DNA of 44,479 nucleotides from an uncultured Muribaculaceae bacterium. Its GTDB lineage: Bacteria > Bacteroidota > Bacteroidia > Bacteroidales > Muribaculaceae. The notes beneath the pieces were generated by a model. It did not search any database, had not been told where the DNA came from, and saw only the letters and a program-made list of their open reading frames with translations. Every line of letters begins with the position of its first letter. The stretch's first letter is position 1. Made by a program: the position numbers and the translations under genes. Positions 31,675 through 40,460 of the stretch are shown here, piece after piece. The stretch covers positions 1-44,479 of the forward strand of contig CALUIB010000021.1 of NCBI GenBank assembly GCA_944320595.1, written 5' to 3'.

Positions 31675-32985
31675 TTATACCGTCTGGAGCAGGAATTTCT
31701 TGAACGAGTGGAAACCTGAATTTATCTTTATGCTACGCTTCTCCCCTTCGAGGAATTTCTGCAAGCGTTGGGGCACCTCCACAGGCTGGTCGATGATACG
31801 TTCCACCGTACCCTTGAACTTTGCCGGGTGTGCTGTTTCGAGTGCCACCCCTATCTCGCCCGGCTGCAGCAATTCGGTGTTTGCCCTGAATGCCACGGCT
31901 CCGTGCGGATCGAGCAAGTAATCGCAAGTGCGGTAAGTGTCGGCTATCGTTTGACTTATCTGTTCATCGGTATATGTGCAACCGCTTATGTCGGCGCAGA
32001 TGGCACTGTGCGAGTGGCCATACAGGTCGAGGATACGTGCGAAATTACTCGGGTCGCCCACGTCCATTGCATTAGCAATGGTCGCAATCGACGGACGAGG
32101 AGCATACTGCCCCGTGCGCAGATAGTCGAAGAATACGCAATTGCTGTTGTTGGCCGCGATGAACCGCTTTATGGGCAGCCCCATACGCTTGGCCACAAGT
32201 CCAGCGGCAAGGTTGCCAAAGTTTCCGCTTGGCACGGCCACAACCATATTGGCGGTATCTTGTTCTCGCTGAGCCAATTGCGCGTAGGCATAGAAATAAT
32301 AAAACGACTGCGGCAGGAAACGCGCCACATTTATTGAATTGGCACTGGTCAGCATCATTGCCTCGTTGAGTTCCTTGTCGATGAACGCACTTTTCACCAA
32401 TGCCTGACAGTCGTCGAATGTGCCATTTACCTCAAGCGCGGTTATATTTTGGCCGAGCGTGGTAAACTGTGCCTCCTGTATGCGGCTCACCTTGCCTTGC
32501 GGGTACAGCACAAACACGCGTATGCCAGGAACGCCAAGGAACCCATTAGCCACTGCGCTGCCCGTGTCGCCCGAGGTGGCCACAAGCACATTCACGCAAC
32601 GGTTGCCGCCCGCTTGCTTGTTGAAATACCCAAGCATTCGGGCCATGAACCTCGCCCCAACGTCCTTGAAGGCCAATGTGGGGCCATGGAAAAGTTCAAG
32701 GCAATACAAGTCGCCCGTGACATGGCGCAGGGGAATATCGAAATTCATTGCGTCATACACAATCTCCTTGAGCGTGTCGCTGTCGATGTCTTCCCCAAAG
32801 AGCACGCTTGCCACGGCATAAGATATTTCTTGCAGCGACATTTGGGCAATATTATTAAAGAAAGCCCGCGGCAACGTGCCTATACGTTGCGGCATATAAA
32901 GCCCACGGTCGGGGGCGAGGCCGCGCAGCACGGCATCCTGCAAAGATACCGGCAGGGATTGGCGGTTGGTGCTATAATATTCCAT
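31675..32985 (-). CDS. thrC: Threonine synthase
   Basis: A PLP enzyme converting O-phospho-L-homoserine to threonine and phosphate, the last step of threonine synthesis. The 436 residues start with YYSTNRQSLPVSLQDAVLRG (typical of fold-type II threonine synthases). The PLP lysine is in FHGPTLAFKDVGARF (Lys107). VLVATSGDTGSAVANGF and VPSGNFGNLAAG bind the cofactor phosphate and substrate. It is the last gene of thrA-apgM-thrC, 29 bases after the apgM stop, and is followed by the shared terminator. Confidence 0.97.
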   Translation of the reverse strand: MEYYSTNRQSLPVSLQDAVLRGLAPDRGLYMPQRIGTLPRAFFNNIAQMSLQEISYAVASVLFGEDIDSDTLKEIVYDAMNFDIPLRHVTGDLYCLELFHGPTLAFKDVGARFMARMLGYFNKQAGGNRCVNVLVATSGDTGSAVANGFLGVPGIRVFVLYPQGKVSRIQEAQFTTLGQNITALEVNGTFDDCQALVKSAFIDKELNEAMMLTSANSINVARFLPQSFYYFYAYAQLAQREQDTANMVVAVPSGNFGNLAAGLVAKRMGLPIKRFIAANNSNCVFFDYLRTGQYAPRPSIATIANAMDVGDPSNFARILDLYGHSHSAICADISGCTYTDEQISQTIADTYRTCDYLLDPHGAVAFRANTELLQPGEIGVALETAHPAKFKGTVERIIDQPVEVPQRLQKFLEGEKRSIKINSGFHSFKKFLLQTV

Positions 32986-33014
32986 AATTCGTATCGAGGT
33001 TAAAAAACGGTGTG

Positions 33015-34226
33015 TTATTTCATAAGCAATGCTTTTATAAATTCATCGCGCGACATGGTTCCATACATTCCATACCGTGCCACTTCCTCGTCGAAACGCG
33101 GCACGCGGTCGGGACGCTGCCCCGGGCGGAAAATTGCAAATGGCACCGGAGCCGACGAATGAGTGCGTATGCGGCACGGAGTGGGATGGTCGGGCAACAG
33201 GGCTATGGTTACCGGCTCCTGCATTTGCAGCGTGGCATCGATGATGGGCTGGCAGATGCGGTGATCGAGAGCCTCGATGGTCTTCACCTTCAGCTCATAG
33301 TCGCCTTCATGCCCGGCCTCGTCGCTTGCCTCAACATGCAAGAACACAAAATCATAGTCGCCCTGCAAGGCATCGATGGCCGCACGAGCCTTCCCTTCAT
33401 AATTTGTGTCATACAATCCTGTAGCCCCTTCCACCATTATGGGTTCAAGGCCGGCATACACGCCTATGCCGCGAATTAAATCCACTGCCGAAATCACGGC
33501 TCCGCGGCCAATACCATATTTTTGCTGCAAGGTTTCCATTGCAGGGCGGTATCCGGGCGACCACGGCCATATACTGTTGGCCGGGTCTTTCCCCTCGGCA
33601 ACTCTCTTTAGGTTTACCGGGTGCTGCGCAAGCAATTCCTGCGACCTAAGTATCAAGTCGTTGAGCAAACGGGCCGTTTCCTCGGCCTCGGGTTTCAGAG
33701 CCTTGGGCAACACACTGCGGAAGGGCGTACCCGGCACATCGTGCGGAGGGGTGCACCGCAGGTGCTTGTCGCCCCTCTTGATTTTGAGCAGGTGGCGATA
33801 TGACACCCCGGGAAAGAAATGCACCGACTCGCTGCCCAGCTCTCTTTGCAGATAGTCGATTAATTCGTGGGCTTCGGCATCGCTAATATGGCCGGCCGAG
33901 TGGTTCTTGATAACGTCGCCCGATATGCATATCAAGTTGCAGCGCAAGGCCATTTCCTCTTCTTCGACGGGAACACCCATGCTGGCTGCCTCAAGCGAAC
34001 CGCGACCTTCAAACACCTTCTGCAAGTCGTAGCCAAGCAGCGACAAGTGAGCCACCTCGCTACCAGGCTCATAACCGGGCGGCACGGTATATAGCTGCCC
34101 TGTGCGCCCGGCACCGGCAATCCAGTCCATTGCCGGCGTGTCGGCCGCCTGCAAAGGGGTTCGGTCGCCAAGCGCAGCTATCGGTTCGTCGGCCATCCCG
34201 TCGCCGAGTATTATAATATATTTCAT
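33015..34226 (-). CDS. apgM: ApgM-type phosphoglycerate mutase family protein, probable homoserine kinase in this operon
   Basis: A 403-residue member of the archaeal-type cofactor-independent phosphoglycerate mutase/alkaline phosphatase superfamily. IIILGDGMAD (metal Asp8) and PGSEVAHLSLLGYD (Ser56, equivalent to the phospho-serine of iPGM) are intact, as are the C-terminal metal ligands (LLPDHPTPCR, HVEASDEAGHEGD). It lies between aspartokinase/homoserine dehydrogenase and threonine synthase, and no thrB homologue is seen. As I recall, the Bacteroides orthologue was assigned genetically as the missing homoserine kinase, so the biochemical role here is more likely homoserine to phosphohomoserine than glycolysis. 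The start 34226 is 21 bases past the thrA stop. Confidence 0.9.
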   Translation of the reverse strand: MKYIIILGDGMADEPIAALGDRTPLQAADTPAMDWIAGAGRTGQLYTVPPGYEPGSEVAHLSLLGYDLQKVFEGRGSLEAASMGVPVEEEEMALRCNLICISGDVIKNHSAGHISDAEAHELIDYLQRELGSESVHFFPGVSYRHLLKIKRGDKHLRCTPPHDVPGTPFRSVLPKALKPEAEETARLLNDLILRSQELLAQHPVNLKRVAEGKDPANSIWPWSPGYRPAMETLQQKYGIGRGAVISAVDLIRGIGVYAGLEPIMVEGATGLYDTNYEGKARAAIDALQGDYDFVFLHVEASDEAGHEGDYELKVKTIEALDHRICQPIIDATLQMQEPVTIALLPDHPTPCRIRTHSSAPVPFAIFRPGQRPDRVPRFDEEVARYGMYGTMSRDEFIKALLMK

Positions 34227-34247
34227 AAATCTCTAATTAGCAAGTTA

Positions 34248-36686
34248 CTACCTGATATTTGCAATGCTGATGATGTCGGCAAACACGCCTGCTGCTGTCA
34301 CCTCGGCTCCGGCTCCATACCCTTTTATCTCCATCGGGTACTCTTTGTAGCGTTCGGTGGTGATGAGTATCACATTGTTGCTCCCCTCAAGCGAGTAAAA
34401 CGGATGCTCTTCGCCCACCTCCTGCAAGCCAGTCGAAACCACGCCGTTGTCGAGCTTGGCCACAAAACGCAAGTGCTTGCGGTCGGCCTCGGCACGGCGA
34501 CGCATTTCCTCAAACGTAGCATCGAACTTCCGCACGTTTTCTATAAAGTCGGCGGCACTGCCTTCAAAGCATTCGACAGGGATTATCCCCCTTTGCACCA
34601 CATCTTCCTGCTCTACTTCGTAGCCTGCCTCGCGGGCAAGTATCACTATCTTTCGCGCCACGTCCTTGCCGCTCATGTCGATTCGCGGGTCGGGCTCGCT
34701 GTAACCGGCCTCCTTTGCCATTTCTATGGCGCGGCTCAGCGGCACCGAGGCCGACACGGTGTTGAAAACGAAGTTCAGCGTACCCGACAGCACGGCCTCA
34801 ATCTTCAATATTTTGTCGCCCGAGTTGATAAGGTTGTTGATAGTATTGATGATGGGCAACCCGGCCCCCACGTTGGTTTCAAACAGGAATTTCACCCCTC
34901 GCTTGGCGGCAATCTCCTTCAGCTCTCGGTATGTGGCATACTTTGCCGAAGCCGCGATTTTGTTGGCCGCCACCACGTTTACGTTGTGGCTCAGCAGGGT
35001 CTTGTATTGCTCGGCAATCTCCTTGCAGGCAGTGCAATCGACGAATACCGAGTTGAAAATGTTCATTTTCACTATTTCGTGCGCAATGCGTTCGGGTGTC
35101 GCGTCGATTTCGGCTTGCTTCAGGGCATCGCTGTAATCGTCGATGTCCAAGCCGCGGCGCGAAAACAGGCATTTGCGTGAATTGGCGAGTCCTACCACAC
35201 GAAGTTCCAGAGCCTTGTCGTTGACTAGATTGGCGCGTTGCTTGCTAATCTGTTGCAACAGGTTTCGTCCAACATTACCGATACCCGTCACAAACAAGTT
35301 CAAGACTTGTGTGTCTGATAAGAAAAAACTGTCATGAATGACGTTAAGTGCCTTTCTCAAGCTGTCGAGCTTGATGACAAACGAGATGTTGGTCTCGGAT
35401 GCGCCCTGGGCGCAAGCAATTACGTTTATACCGTTCCTTCCTAATGTGTTAAACAGTTTACCAGCGATGCCCGGCGTGTGCTTCATGTTCTCGCCCACGA
35501 TGGCCACCGTGGCCAGGTCGCGCTCGGGCGTGATGTCGCTTATCTCGCCCGTGGTGAGTTCGGCGGCAAACTCCTCTTTAAGCACGGCCACCGCCGTATT
35601 GGCATCGCTGTTGCGCACGGCAAACGACGTGTTGTGCTCCGACGAAGCCTGCGACACAAGGAACACACTCACGCCGTTGCGTGCCAGCGCATTGAATATG
35701 CGCGAGTTCACACCTATCACACCCACCATTCCGAATCCCGTGAGGGTGATAAGGCAAGTATCGTTGATTGACGATATGCCCTTGATGGCCTTCGACTCTT
35801 TGGCCGGGATATGCTCGGTGATTAGCGTACCCGGTGCCGACGGGTTGAAAGTGTTCTTTATCAATATGGGTATGTTCTTGTGATATACCGGGTAGATTGT
35901 CGGCGGATACACCACCTTAGCCCCAAAGTTGCACAGCTCCATCGCCTCGATATAGGTGAGGTGGTTTATGACGTAGGCCGACGATATTACACGTGGGTCG
36001 GCAGTCATGAACCCATCCACGTCGGTCCATATTTCCAACTTCTTTGCATCAAGCGCGGCGGCTATCAGCGCGGCAGTATAGTCGCTGCCGCCCCGGCCCA
36101 GATTGGTGACATCGCCGCTTTTGCTGTCGGTCGATATGAACCCCGGCACCACAGCCACCTGCGAAGTAAAGTTTGCAAACGTCTGCTTTATCAACGCCTC
36201 GGTCAGGTCGAGGTCGGCTATATGCTTGCCGTATTGCGTCTCGGTCTTTATGAAATTACGCGAGTCGTAATGCCTTGCGTGGTCTATCACGCGGCTTATT
36301 ATCACCGACGACAGCCGTTCGCCGTAGCTCACCACGGTGTCGAGAGTGCGTGTTGACAAGTCTTTTATCAAGGCCACGCCACGGTATATGTTGCCCAACT
36401 CCTCAAGCAGCGGGCTTATAATCGAATGCACGTCGAGGCGGCGATTCTCGGGTACTATCCCGTCGATAATCTTGTTGTGCCGCTCCACTATGGCCGCATA
36501 ATTTTGCAAGTAGCCCACATCGCCACGGGCCGCCTGCTGTGCGGTGTTGATAAGCTGGTCGGTGATGCCCCCCAAGGCAGAAACCACCACGATAACCTGT
36601 TCGTCGCAACTTTCCACGATTTGTTTCACGTTGCGCAGGCTATCCACGGTCCCGACCGAAGTGCCACCGAATTTCAATACTTTCAT
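34248..36686 (-). CDS. thrA: Bifunctional aspartate kinase/homoserine dehydrogenase I
   Basis: The 812-residue fusion catalyses the first and third steps of threonine synthesis. Aspartokinase occupies roughly residues 1-300 (MKVLKFGGTSVG at the N-terminus, NLGRGGSDYTAALIAAAL). Tandem ACT regulatory domains follow (about 310-455; CLITLTGFGMVGVIG, LATVAIVGENMKHTPGIAGK). The homoserine dehydrogenase starts at about 460 with the NAD(P) loop VTGIGNVGRN and continues with VDCTACKEIAEQY and NVGAGLPIINT. The ACT pair suggests allosteric control by threonine. It is the first gene of the operon, which lacks an attenuator-like leader. Confidence 0.97.
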   Translation of the reverse strand: MKVLKFGGTSVGTVDSLRNVKQIVESCDEQVIVVVSALGGITDQLINTAQQAARGDVGYLQNYAAIVERHNKIIDGIVPENRRLDVHSIISPLLEELGNIYRGVALIKDLSTRTLDTVVSYGERLSSVIISRVIDHARHYDSRNFIKTETQYGKHIADLDLTEALIKQTFANFTSQVAVVPGFISTDSKSGDVTNLGRGGSDYTAALIAAALDAKKLEIWTDVDGFMTADPRVISSAYVINHLTYIEAMELCNFGAKVVYPPTIYPVYHKNIPILIKNTFNPSAPGTLITEHIPAKESKAIKGISSINDTCLITLTGFGMVGVIGVNSRIFNALARNGVSVFLVSQASSEHNTSFAVRNSDANTAVAVLKEEFAAELTTGEISDITPERDLATVAIVGENMKHTPGIAGKLFNTLGRNGINVIACAQGASETNISFVIKLDSLRKALNVIHDSFFLSDTQVLNLFVTGIGNVGRNLLQQISKQRANLVNDKALELRVVGLANSRKCLFSRRGLDIDDYSDALKQAEIDATPERIAHEIVKMNIFNSVFVDCTACKEIAEQYKTLLSHNVNVVAANKIAASAKYATYRELKEIAAKRGVKFLFETNVGAGLPIINTINNLINSGDKILKIEAVLSGTLNFVFNTVSASVPLSRAIEMAKEAGYSEPDPRIDMSGKDVARKIVILAREAGYEVEQEDVVQRGIIPVECFEGSAADFIENVRKFDATFEEMRRRAEADRKHLRFVAKLDNGVVSTGLQEVGEEHPFYSLEGSNNVILITTERYKEYPMEIKGYGAGAEVTAAGVFADIISIANIR

Positions 36687-36745
36687 TCCTTTACAGAAAA
36701 AAATGTGAATATGACGTATAATTATTAATTACGGTTTTCAAGACC

Positions 36746-36753
36746 CAAAGGTA
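36746..36753 (-). promoter_or_regulatory. Candidate -7 box of the threonine operon
   Basis: The minus strand reads TACCTTTG (36753-36746), a perfect -7 box; no TTTG sits at the expected distance, the nearest being 26 bases away. The leader to thrA would be about 50 bases, too short for a threonine attenuator, and no leader peptide is seen. Confidence 0.5.
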
Positions 36754-36851
36754 ATATTTTTTTCCTATCCGTGGCACTACAAACCTCTTAATTATTACAA
36801 TTTACAAAACACAACCAGCAGAATGTGTAAAATAGATGAAAATAACTGCAA

Positions 36852-36886
36852 TTTGTTGCATAGTGCATAATATTGTAGTAATTTTG
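36852..36886 (+). promoter_or_regulatory. Promoter of yqgE
   Basis: TTTGTTG (36852-36858), then 20 bases to TAATTTTG (36879-36886): a consensus Bacteroidetes promoter. Transcription would begin near 36893, leader about 50 bases. Confidence 0.75.
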
Positions 36887-36944
36887 GTATTGCCGACACA
36901 TCGATGGCGAACAGATAGGCACGAATTTTTCATTTTTTGGCAAG

Positions 36945-37556
36945 ATGAACGACATGGAAGACCTGCTTGGCGACATATTCAGCGTGAAACTGCCGCAACC
37001 CGACCCCAAGGCCGGGTGTTTGCTGGTGGCTGCACCCTTCCTCGACGATGGGTGCTTTTGCCACGCCGTGGTGTGCATGATAGAACATTCGACCGACGGC
37101 GGTTCCATGGGGCTTGTCACCAACCGCCAGTCGGGGTATATGCTCGACGAACTGGTGGAAAGCATCGAAACCGACGAAGAAATTCCCGTGTTTGTCGGCG
37201 GCCCGGTGCATAACGACAGGCTATACTACCTGCACACGCTCGGTGCGTTGATACCCGACTCGGTAGAGCTGGCACCGGGACTGTACGTAGGCGGCGACTT
37301 CGACACTGTGAAGGCTTACATAGCAAGCGGCTGCAAGGTGGAGGGATGCATACGCTTCTTCGTCGGATACAGCGGCTGGAGCAGCGGGCAATTGCGCCGC
37401 GAACTCGACGGACACGACTGGGCGGTGGCACGGCTTGTGTGCATCGACGACATTATGGGCTTGCAGGAAGATGCCGCATGGCGCACCCAAGTGTCGATGC
37501 TCGGCGAACGTTACCGCCTGTGGCTCAACTGCCCCGTCAACGCCCACCTCAACTAA
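36945..37556 (+). CDS. yqgE: YqgE/AlgH family protein (UPF0301)
   Basis: A 203-residue cytosolic protein with the family pattern: GCLLVAAPFLDDGCF at about 24-38, HAVVCMIEHSTDGGSMGLVTN at 40-60, VFVGGPV, and VGYSGWSSGQLRREL at 140-155. Molecular function is not established; AlgH in Pseudomonas affects alginate regulation and the fold suggests ligand binding. The start is MNDMED at 36945; Met at 36954 is possible. It is monocistronic and divergent from thrA. Repeated gene order thrA-yqgE is not needed for the call. Confidence 0.93.
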   Translation: MNDMEDLLGDIFSVKLPQPDPKAGCLLVAAPFLDDGCFCHAVVCMIEHSTDGGSMGLVTNRQSGYMLDELVESIETDEEIPVFVGGPVHNDRLYYLHTLGALIPDSVELAPGLYVGGDFDTVKAYIASGCKVEGCIRFFVGYSGWSSGQLRRELDGHDWAVARLVCIDDIMGLQEDAAWRTQVSMLGERYRLWLNCPVNAHLN

Positions 37557-37925
37557 CCCACCAAACTAACACCCAGCACAACTGACATAACCGCCCCATG
37601 CACGAGACCGCAGCGAAAAGCGGTGCTCACAAGGCTGCCCATGCATGCGATGCTGTGCATTATGCATCATTCTTAACGGCGTTGCATTTTATCCATCCTT
37701 TGCATAAAAAAAGACTACACGAAATCACATCGCATAGCCTTAGGAAAAAATAGTATGAATAAAATGTGGTATTAGGGTTAACTACTTCCCTTTTTGTGGG
37801 CTGAAGGATTGCCTGCCGCCACTCGATGTGGGTCGGAGAGTGCTATCCTTGCGCCCCTTGGATAGGAGGATTATATCTTAATCTTACAAATCATTCTACT
37901 ATAAAAAGGTGCAATCCCGTAATGC
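37557..37925. other. Intergenic stretch without a recognisable gene
   Basis: No convincing reading frame. Short inverted repeats are present: ACCGC/GCGGT near 37605-37623 and CTATCC/GGATAG near 37843-37868. They are not followed by T runs, and no riboswitch or small RNA family is recognised. Confidence 0.5.
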
Positions 37926-38150
37926 TCATGAATCAAGCATTCCCGAATATCGGGTACCGAGACGCAGCCTATTAATACAAAAAAACTTTCCAGCATCGCA
38001 AGAAACAACCTTTATACGACTGGAAAATTCCACTATTATGAAATCCTCGCAATAATCATATCGAGGACACTCTGTTTTCAATCTTTTTTGTTGCCATGAA
38101 ACAGCCCATTTGCATTTCACTTGCGCTGTTTCAGCCTCAAAAAAGCTCAT
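37926..38150 (-). CDS. Possible small protein (74 residues), unknown
   Basis: An open frame with ATG at 38150, 29 bases after the 50-residue frame and on the same strand, so both could share the promoter at 38483-38513. The protein is Cys- and Lys-containing with no recognisable domain (VKCKWAVSWQQKRL, CPRYDYCEDF). It ends inside a hairpin region: CCCGA/TCGGG and AATGCT/AGCATT at about 37920-37957, followed by T5 at about 37903-37907, which could end the transcript. Codon use and protein composition are not persuasive, so this is a low-confidence gene. Confidence 0.3.
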   Translation of the reverse strand: MSFFEAETAQVKCKWAVSWQQKRLKTECPRYDYCEDFIIVEFSSRIKVVSCDAGKFFCINRLRLGTRYSGMLDS

Positions 38151-38179
38151 TCAGCTACCTTTCGCCAACCTGCGTTTCT

Positions 38180-38332
38180 TCAAGCGGCGGTCGGTTTCTC
38201 GCACTTTGCGCACTCGGGCATTGCTACATAACCTGCCTTTCGTGCCGCCAACAATGCTGCATTTGGATGATAAGCATGCGTAGGCAAAACCTTGCACTTA
38301 AACATCGTCTCAAAGTTACTGTAATTTCCCAT
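38180..38332 (-). CDS. Possible small protein (50 residues) with CxxC
   Basis: An open frame, not previously listed, beginning ATG 38332: MGNYSNFETMFKCKVLPTHA and ending ECAKCEKPTAA. It has one C-x2-C pair near the C-terminus and a separate Cys13 but no known domain. A strong promoter lies 150 bases upstream. The leader contains a tidy stem (GGGT-AGCC/GGTT-ACCC, about 38345-38368) just before the start, as expected if translation is regulated by structure. Three features (promoter, structured leader, sensible start) favour a real small gene; lack of homology I can recall keeps confidence low. The leader might instead be a small RNA. Confidence 0.4.
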   Translation of the reverse strand: MGNYSNFETMFKCKVLPTHAYHPNAALLAARKAGYVAMPECAKCEKPTAA

Positions 38333-38482
38333 AGTTTCTCTAAATTATGGGGTGAACCTTACGGCTCTACCCTAAAAACAATCTTTTTTAACAATTCTAT
38401 CTCTATTCCCTATATGACAAAAACCTTGCCAATCTATTTCAACACTCAGGGAACGCACACTCTTTTATTCGCTTTTGCAATG

Positions 38483-38513
38483 CAAAGATACGCATTTCAT
38501 TTGAACACTGCAA
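38483..38513 (-). promoter_or_regulatory. Promoter upstream of the small open frames
   Basis: On the minus strand TTG (38513-38511), 20 bases, then TATCTTTG (38490-38483), a full consensus. Transcription would start near 38476 and proceed leftwards into the stretch 38333-37926. No annotated gene explains it. Confidence 0.7.
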
Positions 38514-38582
38514 CATTTAGTGCTAAAAAATGCCAATTAATGGCACATTGCACCCACAGTCGGCATCTCTATTACTCCATGG

Positions 38583-39329
38583 CTATGGACGGCGTTTCAC
38601 CGAAAGTACCATGCGCCGCCACACGGCTCGTGGGATAAGCCGCCAAAAGAACACCAGGACGGCATACGCCCAGTTAATCACCACCACCCGGCGACGGCGT
38701 GATATGGCCTTGCGTATGGCACGTGCCACATCGTCGGACACCAGCTGCATGGGATAACGGTTGCCGTCGTCAAGCAGCGGCGTACTAACGAATCCCGGGC
38801 GAATGTCGGTTATGGCCAAGTCCACGCCTTGCGCGTATGCAAGCTGTTCCATGGCGGTGAGGTAGCTCCACTGGTAACGCTTCGACGCGCTGTAAGAGGC
38901 AGCTATGCCTATTCCCCTTGTCCCAGCGATTGAGGTTATGGCCGCAATATGCCCCGGACGGGCATTGTCGCGGAAATAGCCGTAAGCCGAATCAATCATC
39001 GCCGTGAACCCTTTCACGTTGGTGGCTATGGTACGGCCTTCAATCTCGGCATCAAGCCCCGGGTTCTGGTGCCCCACTCCCGAGGACAACAGGAACACGT
39101 CCATGCCGCCCACTTGGCCGACAAGTTCCATCAGTCGGCCGGCAGCATCATCGGCCGTCACGTCTATCTCCAAGGCCGATACTCGTTCCGGTGCCAGTTG
39201 CCTCAGTGCCTCAAGCCTGTCGCCGCGGCGCGCGGCCACGCCAACCATCCAGCCACCGTCGGCAATATACTGCGTAGCAAGGCTCCACCCTATCCCCGAC
39301 GATGCTCCTACTATTATAATCCTTTTCAT
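38583..39329 (-). CDS. Short-chain dehydrogenase/reductase, substrate unknown
   Basis: A classical SDR of 248 residues: VGASSGIG (near 6-13), LSSGVG in place of NNAG, catalytic Ser in ITSIAG, and YSASK (Tyr-x3-Lys). The C-terminus contains a hydrophobic helix (INWAYAVLVFFWRLI), so it may be membrane-associated. ATG 39329 (MKRIIIVGASSG) fits the family; a TTG at 39356 overlapping the upstream stop is an unlikely alternative. It is 23 bases after the DUF6048-like gene, so probably in the same transcript. Replacement of NNAG by SSGVG is a notable deviation around the cofactor. It is different from the SDR in the steroid operon. Confidence 0.9.
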   Translation of the reverse strand: MKRIIIVGASSGIGWSLATQYIADGGWMVGVAARRGDRLEALRQLAPERVSALEIDVTADDAAGRLMELVGQVGGMDVFLLSSGVGHQNPGLDAEIEGRTIATNVKGFTAMIDSAYGYFRDNARPGHIAAITSIAGTRGIGIAASYSASKRYQWSYLTAMEQLAYAQGVDLAITDIRPGFVSTPLLDDGNRYPMQLVSDDVARAIRKAISRRRRVVVINWAYAVLVFFWRLIPRAVWRRMVLSVKRRP

Positions 39330-39352
39330 ATACTCATACTTGGCGCAAATGC

Positions 39353-40318
39353 TCAATTGGCCGAACCGGGCCCGGGAATGGAAATAGGCCGCGCACCTGC
39401 CGGCTCGCCGCCGATAGGCTCGCCCGTGTAAACATTTTTGCCGCCTTTCTTGTCGCTGTCATCCTTGGGCCACTTGTCATAGTTCAACGGGATGGTGTAA
39501 TAGAGCGACAATCCGCCTGATATTGCAGAGCCACGAGTACCATAGCCCGGGATATACCAGGGGTCGGCGGCAGGATTGCTCTTGTAATTAAACAGGAAAT
39601 GGTACTTCAAAGCCCATCCAGCCGACCAATTCTTATACAACTTTATGTGCATGGCCACGACAAGCTCGCCCCACAATGCGTGCGAACGCAAATTGTCGAT
39701 TTCAAACTGCGTCTGTTCCTGCCAATAACCGTTGTCGATGCCAACGTCGGTTATGCCATACTTGAAATTGCTGTAACCAAGGCGGAACCCCAAAAGGGCC
39801 ATATAATCGGGCTTGTTGTTATACTTGAAATTATATCCGCACCCTATTTTGCCATACATCGCAAACTTGCCGCGATAGGTGAAATTCTTCTCCTCGGGAG
39901 TGTTGTTGGCCGAACCGAAACCGAGTTCCACGATAGGCACGACACGGTTCCACAGGCTCAATTCGGCAGAAAAGTCAACCCCTCCATACGTCTGCCCAAA
40001 CATTCTCATGATAGGGTCCCACACATTCGCACCGATAGTGACACTTGTCAGCAGCGGGTACTTCATGCGCGTCACCTTAATAGTGTCGTTCATCTTAGCC
40101 GCCACGGTGTCGGGCAGAATCGTATCGCCCACAATCACCAAGCCGCGCTGCCTTAGTTCGGCAATCTTGGCCTCGTTCTGCTTTACGGTCATCACCCTGT
40201 TAGTACTCGGCTTCACGGGGGTAACGCGCCGCTGCGCCGCCGACGGCAACACGCAGCACACCGCCAAAAACATGACGGCCAACCAGCCCACCGACGAATG
40301 CCAAAAGTGATTTGTCAT
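39353..40318 (-). CDS. DUF6048-like outer-membrane-type protein
   Basis: A 321-residue secreted protein: a signal peptide (LAVMFLAVCCVLPSAAQ, cleavage after AAQ), a polar linker, then beta-strand-rich sequence with Tyr/Gly/Phe-rich strands (YRGKFAMYGKIGCGYNF, YMALLGFRLGYSNFKYGI, AISGGLSLYYTIPL). It ends in a Gly/Pro-rich disordered tail. The pattern resembles the Bacteroidales DUF6048 family, thought to be outer-membrane proteins of unknown role; the family name is from memory. The gene is driven by the dispersed promoter repeat at 40362-40393 and is followed by an SDR gene. Confidence 0.7.
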   Translation of the reverse strand: MTNHFWHSSVGWLAVMFLAVCCVLPSAAQRRVTPVKPSTNRVMTVKQNEAKIAELRQRGLVIVGDTILPDTVAAKMNDTIKVTRMKYPLLTSVTIGANVWDPIMRMFGQTYGGVDFSAELSLWNRVVPIVELGFGSANNTPEEKNFTYRGKFAMYGKIGCGYNFKYNNKPDYMALLGFRLGYSNFKYGITDVGIDNGYWQEQTQFEIDNLRSHALWGELVVAMHIKLYKNWSAGWALKYHFLFNYKSNPAADPWYIPGYGTRGSAISGGLSLYYTIPLNYDKWPKDDSDKKGGKNVYTGEPIGGEPAGARPISIPGPGSAN

Positions 40319-40361
40319 CTGTTATCGTTAACATTAAGCCGCCGCCACAGCAACGGCACTG

Positions 40362-40460
40362 CAAAGATAGTGCAAGTCGAGCGCAATGGCAAAAACAGCT
40401 TGCCGATTTTTTTACCATTGCCAAGACGCAGCCCATCTTATCAAAAGACAAATTTGTATT
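40362..40460 (-). repeat. Fourth, dispersed copy of the promoter-carrying unit
   Basis: On the minus strand the unit reads TTTG (40393-40390), 20 bases (CATTGCGCTCGACTT within them), then TATCTTTG (40369-40362). Upstream are AAATCGGCAAGCTG, GGCAATGG and AAGATGGGCTGCG, matching the parts of the 9.2-9.4 kb units. It provides the promoter of the DUF6048-like gene (leader about 40 bases). Its presence at two distant genes shows the unit is a dispersed element and not a local duplication only. Confidence 0.85.

Noticed and set aside
36687-36745. Threonine attenuator or riboswitch before thrA
   Set aside because: The leader is about 50 bases with no Thr/Ile-rich peptide or alternative hairpins.
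38096-38638. Plus-strand frame of 180 residues
   Set aside because: It overlaps the promoter and the start of the minus-strand SDR region, its text shows no domain, and the 3' part is antisense to the SDR gene.
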